Positions 13,160 to 18,874 of a stretch of 23,533 bases of DNA are shown here, piece by piece. The notes under the pieces are model-generated. The model saw only the letters and a list, made by a program, of their open reading frames with translations. It was not told the DNA's origin and ran no database searches. This DNA is from a virus. A program made the translations under genes and the position numbers. Within the stretch, counting starts at the first letter, position 1. The number at the start of each line of letters is the position of its first letter. The DNA is taken from positions 1 to 23,533 of IMG/VR virus record IMGVR_UViG_3300042507_003783; one strand, written 5' to 3'.

Positions 13160-13513
13160 CTAGTCATCTAGGGGTTCTGTAGATTTATTAGTTATGAACT
13201 TACCCTCTAGCAAATGTCTGGTTAATCTGAACGGAGAAATAGTTCCAGCAAATGCATATCTTTGAATACCCTTTACAAAAACTTGAATCATAGGAGAACC
13301 TATAATTGTATATTTACTAACTATTTCTGGATTACTCTCTAAGTTAATCGTAACTACAGTAATTTGGTCAGAAAAATATAGGGACATGTCTTCTAATACT
13401 GGGAAGTAATGATGGCATTCGTCACAGGACGAGGACCAAAAATAAACAAGAACAGGGAGTGGGTTCTGTGCGAGGTTTTCTTCAAATGTTTTTGCGTCTA
13501 GGTTATGTAGCAT
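13160..13513 (-). CDS. Thioredoxin-fold protein with CDEC active site, 117 aa
   Basis: Thiol-disulfide oxidoreductase-like fold: VLVYFWSSSCDECHHYFPVL has the redox pair Cys30/Cys33 in the normal position after the strand, and GSPMIQVFVKG supplies the cis-proline (Pro74). Length fits a single thioredoxin domain with a short tail. The active site is C-D-E-C rather than C-G-P-C, which should shift the redox potential and partner choice, and the Trp before the Cys is replaced by Ser. No signal peptide, so it acts in the cytoplasm. It may reduce phage or host proteins (for example ribonucleotide reductase) or aid folding. Confidence 0.87.
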   Translation of the reverse strand: MLHNLDAKTFEENLAQNPLPVLVYFWSSSCDECHHYFPVLEDMSLYFSDQITVVTINLESNPEIVSKYTIIGSPMIQVFVKGIQRYAFAGTISPFRLTRHLLEGKFITNKSTEPLDD

Positions 13514-13525
13514 AAGCGCACCCTA

Positions 13526-13651
13526 TCACAAAGATTTCTTGTGTTTCTTCTTCCTTGTATAGACTTTTTTAGAGGGAACAGGGGTAGCAGCATTAGAGCG
13601 CCTCAATTCCTGGACCTTCTTTACCCTGGCAGGGTTAGGGGCCTTCTTCAT
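13526..13651 (-). CDS. Very basic 41-aa protein
   Basis: Open frame from ATG 13651 (ATGA overlap with the upstream stop) to TGA 13526-13528. Product starts MKKAPNPARVKKVQELRRSN and ends YTRKKKHKKSL, with about one third Lys/Arg. It could bind nucleic acid. It is the last gene of the coupled accessory chain before the thioredoxin gene. Its tight overlap supports it being real despite its size. Confidence 0.6.
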   Translation of the reverse strand: MKKAPNPARVKKVQELRRSNAATPVPSKKVYTRKKKHKKSL

Positions 13652-13971
13652 CGCTCTTTGTGCTCTCCCAAGACCATAAAGCCATGAGGAGATGAGAAGA
13701 ACTTCTCATGCTCAACATTTCCTGATTCTACTTTTACATTGTCACTAACTGGTGCAACTCTATAGACCTTTACTGGATGACGCTCACGTCCTAGAGGAAG
13801 TTTAGTCTCACCAAAGAAGCGTGCTTGACCAGGGTCACTGGTAGCCCACGCACGTGCGACAGGTCCTTCACCTTCAGTTACCGCAGGTAGGATGAATCCA
13901 CCACTTACATCTGCACGAGTTCCGTGGTACATAGGGCCAAACTGTTGCTCAGAGAGATTGCGACGAATCAT
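13648..13971 (-). CDS. ADP-ribosyltransferase-like protein (Arr type) with N-terminal LSEQQF motif, 107 aa
   Basis: The fold signature of rifampin-ADP-ribosyltransferase-like (Arr) proteins is visible: MYHGTRADVSGG (H16-G-T), then ARAWATSDPGQARFFG and VKVYRVAP. Arr enzymes transfer ADP-ribose from NAD to a small molecule or protein. Length is shorter than Arr by some 30 residues, and the distal catalytic Asp/Glu cannot be placed with certainty, so activity is not assured. The N-terminus MIRRNLSEQQF carries the motif shared across this block. I chose ATG 13971, which overlaps the upstream stop (ATGA), over ATG 13983. Confidence 0.75.
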   Translation of the reverse strand: MIRRNLSEQQFGPMYHGTRADVSGGFILPAVTEGEGPVARAWATSDPGQARFFGETKLPLGRERHPVKVYRVAPVSDNVKVESGNVEHEKFFSSPHGFMVLGEHKER

Positions 13972-14129
13972 ATGCTCCACCATCCATTAGGAGAGCCGTT
14001 TGGGTTTTCTTCTTTCCACTTAGTGTGGGCATCGTTAACTGTACGCCAATTAATCTCATGAGTAGGTTTGCCACATAATGGGCATGGGTCAACGCCAGTT
14101 AACTTATAGACGTGCTCGCATGTGTTCAT
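13968..14129 (-). CDS. Zinc-ribbon mini protein, 53 aa
   Basis: Open frame from ATG 14129 to TGA 13968-13970. Residues CEHVYKLTGVDPCPLCGKPTH show a C-x-H pair and CPLCGKxTH, ligands for one zinc, followed by INWRTVNDAHTKWKEENPN and a C-terminal GWWSI. I know similar short phage proteins with C-P-L-C-G and a tryptophan-rich end; role unknown. The start shares a base with the preceding stop (TAATG) and the stop overlaps the next start, so it is in the coupled chain. Confidence 0.72.
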   Translation of the reverse strand: MNTCEHVYKLTGVDPCPLCGKPTHEINWRTVNDAHTKWKEENPNGSPNGWWSI

Positions 14130-14515
14130 TAGATACCTCTAAAGTAAGCGCTGTTTGTAATTGGGTCTCTACCTGCTCGTGCCTCAATATACGGGTTTAA
14201 TACTGATGCCACATGTTTTTTTACAATAAAACCTATATTACTAGAACGTGCTCCAGGAAAGTCTTTACTTGATGCATCAGAGTGTAAGTTAGGGGCAAGT
14301 GGTTCTACTTCGTAAATATTTCCGTGATGTGGATGCTTACCCACAGAGTCAAACCCTAATCCGCTGCTAATGCGGTCTTGAGCGTGTTTCTCTGCATCTG
14401 CCAAACTAGGTGTTGCCCAGGCAGCAGCACCGCTATGGCGAGGCTTTACAAGGTCACCTGGCTTTAGTGTTTCGATAGTACCGTGAAATAACGAATCAGA
14501 TAAAGGAGCGCTCAT
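14129..14515 (-). CDS. ADP-ribosyltransferase-like protein (Arr type), 128 aa
   Basis: Starts MSAPLSDSLFHGTIETLKPG: an LSDSLF variant of the block motif runs directly into the HGT that begins the Arr-type fold. GDLVKPR follows as in Arr (G-D-x-I/V), then AAAWATPSLADAEKHAQ and GNIYEVEPL, the strand with a Tyr-x-Val-x-Pro pattern. These match the Arr-type NAD-binding core. It may modify a host protein or small molecule such as rifampin; target is unknown. Coupled by ATGA to the ParB-like gene upstream and by TAATG to the zinc protein downstream. Confidence 0.78.
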   Translation of the reverse strand: MSAPLSDSLFHGTIETLKPGDLVKPRHSGAAAWATPSLADAEKHAQDRISSGLGFDSVGKHPHHGNIYEVEPLAPNLHSDASSKDFPGARSSNIGFIVKKHVASVLNPYIEARAGRDPITNSAYFRGI

Positions 14516-14838
14516 CGGTTGCTCCTGTAAGGATTATTTGGGTCTTGGAACTTAATTGGTTGTCCACTCTTCATGGCAGCAATGACCCTGTGATGTCCGT
14601 CTGTCACTCGTTGAGACATACGGTCTACGGATATAGGTTCTTTTATTCCTTCGCTCTTAACGCTCTCTTCAAGCAAGGCTTGTCGTTCAGCACCAGCACG
14701 ACCAAATAGTCTGTGCCCTGGTACTTCTTCCCAGTTGTTTCCGTACTCACTTGGTTTGTACAGTTTGGTAAAGGTTTCTACAGGCCATTCTAAGTGCGAA
14801 TTAAACTGCTCACTTGAAAGGTTATCTTGGGCGCTCAT
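14512..14838 (-). CDS. ParB/sulfiredoxin-fold-like protein with N-terminal LSSEQF, 108 aa
   Basis: Starts MSAQDNLSSEQF. The C-terminal half carries ESVKSEGIKEPISV and VTDGHHRVIAAMKSGQ, the fold core of ParB-N/sulfiredoxin-like proteins, where a G-H-x-R-type loop binds a nucleotide phosphate. Only this core is present; there is no ParB helix-turn-helix or C-terminal domain. YKPSEYGNNWEEV matches the corresponding stretch of the gene at 18875-19165 (YQPSEYGATWSEV), so the two are close paralogs. ATG 14838 has AGGAG about six bases upstream. Confidence 0.8.
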   Translation of the reverse strand: MSAQDNLSSEQFNSHLEWPVETFTKLYKPSEYGNNWEEVPGHRLFGRAGAERQALLEESVKSEGIKEPISVDRMSQRVTDGHHRVIAAMKSGQPIKFQDPNNPYRSNR

Positions 14839-15107
14839 TTTATACTCCTACGGATTTGGTCCATCTTGTATTTAGAGCCTGGGTCTTTTTGAATTTTGCC
14901 CCAGTTCTTACGCATCATCTTTACTTGACCCTTATCTGCTGCAGGCCATTTAAAAGATTCGCCATTTTCAGGAGTAACTATAGATATGCGTCCTGGTGCA
15001 TCTGGGATTGTCTTGCCATCACGGGTAGACATGCCTGCAGGTGTTTGAACAATTCTAAAAGCAGTACCGTGATGCTTACCAAATTGAATGTAGGAGTTAT
15101 TACTCAT
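14835..15107 (-). CDS. Unknown basic protein, 90 aa
   Basis: Not recognised. Starts MSNNSYIQFGKHHGTAF; the S-Y-I-Q-F piece may be a decayed form of the LSxxQF motif, and the HGT recalls the ART genes, but no ART core follows. The rest is a small alpha/beta sequence (GRISIVTPENGESFKWP) with a basic C-terminal helix (KMMRKNWGKIQKDPGSK). ATGA overlaps on both sides. Confidence 0.7.
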   Translation of the reverse strand: MSNNSYIQFGKHHGTAFRIVQTPAGMSTRDGKTIPDAPGRISIVTPENGESFKWPAADKGQVKMMRKNWGKIQKDPGSKYKMDQIRRSIK

Positions 15108-15550
15108 GCCTTCTTCTCCCTAGGTGGGTTAAAGGTGCGCTTGCGAGACTTAACTGCCTCTCCTGATTTGCGTAAGTTAGTCACTCCAGTAATTTTAACA
15201 GGAGCGCCTTCTCTTACCATGACTTCTTTTTCTTCATGAGGGTCTTGGCTACTAAAGTTTGCAAAACCACCTTGTCGCATTGTTTCCGTGTTTGTCTCTA
15301 CAGAAGACATAGGAACTTGTGCATGCACCACGTGTGCGTAGTCAGTACGCCAGTGTGGTGTGAGAGCACGGCTGTTAGGGCTATTGGCAAACTCCTTAGC
15401 CACCTGTGAGTCTGCACTCCAGTGAGTACCTAGGTTGTTCATATCCAATTTGTATTGTGACGACTTGCTACCTTTAGGATAATGAGGGTACGAGGTATTA
15501 ATGCCACGATGTGCTTCAAAAAATAACTCATTAGATAATGTAGAGGTCAT
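15104..15550 (-). CDS. ADP-ribosyltransferase-like protein (R-S-E type), 148 aa, copy 1
   Basis: Motif order resembles arginine-type ADP-ribosyltransferases: FEAHRG (Arg15), GTHWSADSQVAKEFA (Ser45, in place of the S-T-S strand) and HEEKEVMVREGAPVKITGV, an ExE-like EKE at 107-109 with the following strand as in toxin-type ARTs. In those enzymes R, S and E hold NAD and catalyse transfer. It begins MTSTLSNELF, a variant of the block motif. It is a clear paralog of the next gene (identical VPMSSVET segment). Fold call is by eye; an inactive fold relative is possible. Coupled by ATGA on both sides. Confidence 0.68.
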   Translation of the reverse strand: MTSTLSNELFFEAHRGINTSYPHYPKGSKSSQYKLDMNNLGTHWSADSQVAKEFANSPNSRALTPHWRTDYAHVVHAQVPMSSVETNTETMRQGGFANFSSQDPHEEKEVMVREGAPVKITGVTNLRKSGEAVKSRKRTFNPPREKKA

Positions 15551-16023
15551 GCTGTCATCAACCTTGGCTGCTTGTACCTGCGAGTACGTGGCTTTGTTTG
15601 TACTTCTTTTGAAAATCCAGGTATTGCGTAAGTTTCTTGACTTGGGCGCTCTATTTTTCGGTATTTTGTAATACCAGTCACCATCACAGGTGCGCCAGGT
15701 CGTACTGATACTTCCTTTTCACCCTCAGCCATACCACGAAATTGTGGGTTGGAAGAGTTGCGGTCAAATACACCGTGCTGACTCATAACTTTTCTATCAG
15801 TCTCTACAGAACTCATGGGCACCTGCGCATGGATAACTGTGTGAGGCTGTCGCTGGTCTGACCGATACCATTCATTTGGATTGTGCGTTTTGCCTCCACC
15901 TGAAAATTGTCGTGCCACACCTTCATCTGTAGACCAGTGCATACCTAGGCCAGTATCTTTTCTAGGAGATTGTTTTAAACCTCTATGTGCTTCAAAGAAT
16001 AACTCATTAGATAAGTTGCTCAT
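15547..16023 (-). CDS. ADP-ribosyltransferase-like protein (R-S-E type), 158 aa, copy 2
   Basis: Paralog of the previous gene with the same motif positions: FEAHRG (Arg14), MHWSTDEGVARQFS (Ser31/Thr32), HAQVPMSSVETD, and AEGEKEVSVRPGAPVMVTG with EKE at 102-104. The HWST here is closer to the S-T-S of R-S-E ADP-ribosyltransferases than in copy 1. Starts MSNLSNELFF. The C-terminal 35 residues are basic (KPRTRRYKQPR) and unlike copy 1. The two genes differ in inserted loops, so the duplication is old. Confidence 0.68.
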   Translation of the reverse strand: MSNLSNELFFEAHRGLKQSPRKDTGLGMHWSTDEGVARQFSGGGKTHNPNEWYRSDQRQPHTVIHAQVPMSSVETDRKVMSQHGVFDRNSSNPQFRGMAEGEKEVSVRPGAPVMVTGITKYRKIERPSQETYAIPGFSKEVQTKPRTRRYKQPRLMTA

Positions 16024-16364
16024 TTGTGCTCCACAGGAACTAGCATCTTAGGGTCAATTGCCATAGCAGAGGCAATACGATGATGACCATCTATAACTTT
16101 GATTCCAGGTCCATATGCTGGACCAATTTCTACAGGCTTTTGAACACCATGTTCTTTAATAGAGTCGTAAAGACCTTTTCGCTTTGCTTGACGTACTTTA
16201 CGAGCCATAACAACTTTGGCAACTCTTTGATAGTTGCCACCTCCACCACGATTCCAAATCTCTGCTTGCACATCTGTTAAAGGCATTCCACGAAGTTCTT
16301 TGGCAGGCTTGAACATATCTAGTTGTTCAAACTGTCCTTTGCTGAGGTTGTCTTGAGCGCTCAT
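16020..16364 (-). CDS. ParB/sulfiredoxin-fold-like protein with N-terminal LSKGQF, 114 aa
   Basis: Starts MSAQDNLSKGQFEQLDMF, then PAKELRGMPLTD. The core is SIKEHGVQKPVEIG, then IKVIDGHHRIASAMAIDP and a C-terminal MLVPVEHK shared with the next two genes. The DGHHR loop is the phosphate-binding signature of ParB-N-like folds. A basic helix-rich region (VVMARKVRQAKRKG) precedes the core. TAATG coupling with the gene upstream and ATGA coupling downstream. Confidence 0.8.
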   Translation of the reverse strand: MSAQDNLSKGQFEQLDMFKPAKELRGMPLTDVQAEIWNRGGGGNYQRVAKVVMARKVRQAKRKGLYDSIKEHGVQKPVEIGPAYGPGIKVIDGHHRIASAMAIDPKMLVPVEHK

Positions 16365-16738
16365 TATTTTTGGTGCTCCACAGGGATTAACATGTTGGGG
16401 TTGATATCGTAAGCAGCAGCAATACGGTGATGTCCATCGCTTACTACCCCTCGTTTATACACGCCCCAATGACCTTGACCTAATTTTACAGGTTCCTCAA
16501 CTCCTCTATCTTTGATGCGGTTATACATTCCGTTTTTTTTGGTTTCATCAAGTTTTTGAGCCATAACGTATCCTTTAACATCCATGTCATGGTCTTCACG
16601 TTCTATGCCTTCTTGAAGTTTAAGTCGGGAATGTTCAGCCTCTACGTCATTAAGTTCATGGCCGTATAACTCTTTAGCGGTCTTAAACATTTCTGTTTGA
16701 TGCCACTGTGCTTTAGATAGATTGTCTTGGGCGCTCAC
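16364..16738 (-). CDS. ParB/sulfiredoxin-fold-like protein with N-terminal LSKAQW, 124 aa
   Basis: GTG start at 16738 gives MSAQDNLSKAQWHQTEMF, matching its neighbour residue for residue in the first nine positions; a GTG three codons earlier (16747) is less likely. The core has RIKDRGVEEPVKLG, VVSDGHHRIAAAYDINPN and MLIPVEHQK. The middle is an insertion rich in acidic residues (LQEGIEREDHDMD). The start overlaps the upstream stop (GTGA). Tandem paralog of the genes on both sides. Confidence 0.8.
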   Translation of the reverse strand: MSAQDNLSKAQWHQTEMFKTAKELYGHELNDVEAEHSRLKLQEGIEREDHDMDVKGYVMAQKLDETKKNGMYNRIKDRGVEEPVKLGQGHWGVYKRGVVSDGHHRIAAAYDINPNMLIPVEHQK

Positions 16739-17073
16739 CAGTCCCACCCTTTTTCGTGTGGCTCCTTGTGCTCGACAGGAATTAGCATATTGGGATTAAC
16801 ATCCATAGCAGATGCGATGCGATGGTGTCCTTCTCCTAGCATCGGCCCTTTAGCGCCGTGAATAATCTCGACAGGATTTTGTACACCAATCTTTTTAATA
16901 GATTCGTACATACCTTTTGAATCTTCCCACTTGTCCTCTTTGGCCGACTTGAGTTTGCGTGCGAGCACCTCTTCATTGGACTCGCCCCTGTGCGCGTCCG
17001 TCATGGGCATCTTCGCTATTTCCCGCGCAGGCAAAAACATAGCCAACTGATTACTTGACACACTTCGACTCAT
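16735..17073 (-). CDS. ParB/sulfiredoxin-fold-like protein with degenerate LS motif, 112 aa
   Basis: Start at ATG 17073 (ATGA with the upstream stop) gives MSRSVSSNQLAMFLPAREI, where VSSNQL replaces LSxxQF. Core: SIKKIGVQNPVEII, GEGHHRIASAMDVNPN and MLIPVEHKEPHEKGWDW. The usual Asp before GHHR is Glu here. A TTG start at 17088 is possible but lacks a binding site. It is third in the tandem of three similar genes. Confidence 0.8.
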   Translation of the reverse strand: MSRSVSSNQLAMFLPAREIAKMPMTDAHRGESNEEVLARKLKSAKEDKWEDSKGMYESIKKIGVQNPVEIIHGAKGPMLGEGHHRIASAMDVNPNMLIPVEHKEPHEKGWDW

Positions 17074-17627
17074 TGCATGTGCTCCCAACGAGTATCTCTG
17101 AATTCTTCTTGTGATAGGTGCCGCCCGCCCTCTAATTTTGGAACATCACCGCCGACCTTCTTTGCCCATGCATCGCCTTCTTCTGTTCTCACTGCAGAGT
17201 GCTCTGGCTTTGGGAAACCTGGCATTGTTTCGTGAAGGTGCTGTGCTACTTCCCATAGAGAAGTTGCAACGCCCTGACGACGATGCTTAGGACTAGTTTC
17301 TACAACAGATACTTCTCCAGTATCGGCCAATACCATGCGACCACGAGATTCATTACCTTCTCCTACATGAAGAAGGAGATGTGGTTGATGTCTATGCATA
17401 TTTGGCCAATAGTCAACAAATGCTGGATTGCCTTCTTTATCTTTAAACTTCATACGAGCAGCATGTGGTTGGTCTGGATGACGGTCTTGAATATGATTTA
17501 TTTGACCTTCAGTTTTAAAGAAAGAGGCAGGGCAATGTGGGCACCCCATACCAGGGTGATTGATTACTGTTCGACCGTTCTCTGCCTTGGTTACAGGCAA
17601 ATCACCGCCATGCTCATCTGTTCTCAT
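17070..17627 (-). CDS. Zinc finger-GNAT acetyltransferase-like fusion, 185 aa
   Basis: Residues 29-50 form a C2H2-type finger (CPHCPASFFKTEGQINHIQD, ligands Cys29, Cys32, His45, His50). From about 85 to 160 a GNAT-like core follows: GEVSVVETSPKHRRQGVATS contains the acetyl-CoA pyrophosphate loop RRQGVA (116-121) after a beta strand, followed by the expected helix and a later AVRTEEGDAWAKKVGG. GNAT enzymes transfer acetyl from acetyl-CoA to amines, including toxins that act on aminoacyl-tRNA. The C-terminus has HLSQEEFRDTRW, a possible C-terminal version of the block motif. Finger plus GNAT is an unusual combination. Coupled to both neighbours. Confidence 0.72.
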   Translation of the reverse strand: MRTDEHGGDLPVTKAENGRTVINHPGMGCPHCPASFFKTEGQINHIQDRHPDQPHAARMKFKDKEGNPAFVDYWPNMHRHQPHLLLHVGEGNESRGRMVLADTGEVSVVETSPKHRRQGVATSLWEVAQHLHETMPGFPKPEHSAVRTEEGDAWAKKVGGDVPKLEGGRHLSQEEFRDTRWEHMQ

Positions 17628-18034
17628 TATTGGTGGAAGTGCTCTCCATCAAGAGTGATGTGTGGATAATCTTCGTGAAACTTTCTGTGGTCATGCTCAT
17701 GTGCTGCAATTAACTCACGATGAGTCATGAGGTCTGCATCGCCTTCAGCATTTTCATCTTTTGGTCGTACACCAGGGATATGGTCATCGTAGCCATCGTG
17801 ATGTGAACGATACTCTGCATAGTCAATGCCATGACCGTTATATGACTTCATATGGTCAAGCAGGTCAGCGTAGTCATGAATTTTCACAGTACGAGTGCGT
17901 TCGATGTCTGCACCCATGGCAGATAACTTTCCTGCCTCATGCATCTGCCTGTACGCATTGACATCTTCTTCACTTAAGTGAATGTGGTCTTGTGGTTCAT
18001 TACACCACTCGCTACCGCAATGTTGATTTGCCAT
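17627..18034 (-). CDS. Histidine/aspartate-rich protein, 135 aa
   Basis: Function not recognised. The N-terminus HCGSEWCNEPQDHIHLSEEDV could bind metal (Cys6, Cys11 and nearby His), and the LSEEDV there may be a diverged block motif. The rest is very rich in His, Asp, Tyr and Glu (EYRSHHDGYDDHIPG, HEHDHRKFHEDYPHI). A metal-binding or metal-dependent hydrolase-like role is possible but no family signature was found. ATG 18034 has GGGAGAG about seven bases upstream. Confidence 0.7.
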   Translation of the reverse strand: MANQHCGSEWCNEPQDHIHLSEEDVNAYRQMHEAGKLSAMGADIERTRTVKIHDYADLLDHMKSYNGHGIDYAEYRSHHDGYDDHIPGVRPKDENAEGDADLMTHRELIAAHEHDHRKFHEDYPHITLDGEHFHQ

Positions 18035-18045
18035 TGATTCTCTCC

Positions 18046-18171
18046 CTATGCCTTTGTGCTACTTGCAGTGTTGGATGCTTTACTGGGCGGCATTATCTGC
18101 ATAGCCACATTGACGTATTGGTCTTTGGGCATTACGAATTGATTTGCAGACAGGCTACTCATAGCACCCAT
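18046..18171 (-). CDS. 41-aa peptide consisting almost only of the LSANQF motif and a short tail
   Basis: Open frame from ATG 18171 (or ATG 18162) to TAG 18046-18048. The product begins MGAMSSLSANQFVMPKDQ and continues to a Ser/Ala/Lys end, with no room for a domain. The N-terminus matches that of the ParB-like gene at 18875 (PSLSASQF). Binding site is weak. It follows the gap after the zinc peptide and precedes the His-rich gene by 11 bases. Its existence suggests the motif may work on its own. Confidence 0.5.
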   Translation of the reverse strand: MGAMSSLSANQFVMPKDQYVNVAMQIMPPSKASNTASSTKA

Positions 18172-18226
18172 TATGAGGCTACTGCCTTACTTTTACTGGA
18201 GAAAAAAATATTTCTTAGGGGAGGTA

Positions 18227-18328
18227 CTACTCTTCATTGAAGTGTTGTTCTTCACAATCTCGTGCCAAACCAGGAACAACATACCTTTTGCCACATAGTT
18301 GACAAGTCCATCTGGCGTATTGGTCCAT
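18227..18328 (-). CDS. 33-aa zinc-finger-like peptide
   Basis: Open frame from ATG 18328 to TAG 18227-18229. Product WTCQLCGKRYVVPGLARDCE, then a histidine in EQHF, gives CxxC...C...H ligands typical of a single small zinc finger. No strong ribosome binding site is visible, so it may be non-coding or read with a neighbour. Kept because the ligand spacing is convincing and it fills the gap between 18171 and 18344. Confidence 0.42.
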   Translation of the reverse strand: MDQYARWTCQLCGKRYVVPGLARDCEEQHFNEE

Positions 18329-18343
18329 AAAGATTATTTTATG

Positions 18344-18544
18344 CTACTTATCGTGACCAAATGGCTTTATCTTCCATAGGCGAAGATTGAAAAAGACGTG
18401 ACCCCAAACAACAAACTCCAATTCTAGGTACCCAGGAGCCTCTCTAAGGCCATTTGGGTAGCAGTAGAGCCTTCTGATGCCACTTCTGCGATTGTGCTTG
18501 CGTACGACGGCTTCTAGCCACTTATCTTCATCGTCCACACTCAT
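18344..18544 (-). CDS. Unknown 66-aa protein
   Basis: Not recognised. Begins MSVDDEDKWLEAVVRKHNRR and continues with strands rich in aromatic residues (LELEFVVWGHVFFNLRLW). No zinc ligands beyond one Cys, no TM of full length. No clear Shine-Dalgarno at ATG 18544. It may be a small alpha/beta protein. Confidence 0.5.
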   Translation of the reverse strand: MSVDDEDKWLEAVVRKHNRRSGIRRLYCYPNGLREAPGYLELEFVVWGHVFFNLRLWKIKPFGHDK

Positions 18545-18562
18545 ACAGTAGAGCCTATCCCA

Positions 18563-18652
18563 CTACTCTTGCGGCTTTTTATCCTCTTGACAAGGGCACT
18601 TTGTACTGCAGCAAGGCTCAGAAGCCATAGATAGGGGTTTTAATTCACTCAT
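18563..18652 (-). CDS. 29-aa cysteine-rich micropeptide
   Basis: Open frame from ATG 18652 to TAG 18563-18565. The start overlaps the upstream stop (ATGA) and GGAGG lies six bases upstream, which is the best ribosome binding site in this part. The product contains CCSTKCPCQ, four cysteines in eight residues, suited to binding zinc or another metal, with a charged end EDKKPQE. Function unknown. Confidence 0.65.
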   Translation of the reverse strand: MSELKPLSMASEPCCSTKCPCQEDKKPQE

Positions 18653-18870
18653 GTGGTACCTCCGTGGTGTTGTTCAGCAATATACTTAGCATCTTGTATT
18701 GTATTAGTGCGCTCATCTGGCGAGTATTGTCCAGGCCAAATGACATTCCAACCACCTAGAGCACTTTTCTCTATAGACATGCCGCAGCAAGACTTGTAAT
18801 AGCCAGGTTGCTCTCTAGTTACGCCAAATTTGTGCTCTGTGCCGTGGCTGAACTCTTCGTTTCTGCTCAT
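18649..18870 (-). CDS. Unknown 73-aa protein with FSHGTEHKF start
   Basis: Begins MSRNEEFSHGTEHKFGVT; the EEF-SHGT stretch resembles the start of the ART proteins (motif followed by HGT), but the remaining 50 residues (YYKSCCGMSIEK, GGWNVIWPGQYSPDERTN, then DAKYIAEQHHGG) do not form a recognisable ART core. It could be a relic or a different small fold. ATG 18870 lies 4 bases after the stop of the gene at 18875. Confidence 0.65.
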   Translation of the reverse strand: MSRNEEFSHGTEHKFGVTREQPGYYKSCCGMSIEKSALGGWNVIWPGQYSPDERTNTIQDAKYIAEQHHGGTT

Positions 18871-18874
18871 GTGG

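Noticed and set aside
17283-17669. Plus-strand 128-residue frame
   Set aside because: Antisense to the zinc finger-GNAT gene, which has clear ligands and motif; product looks random.
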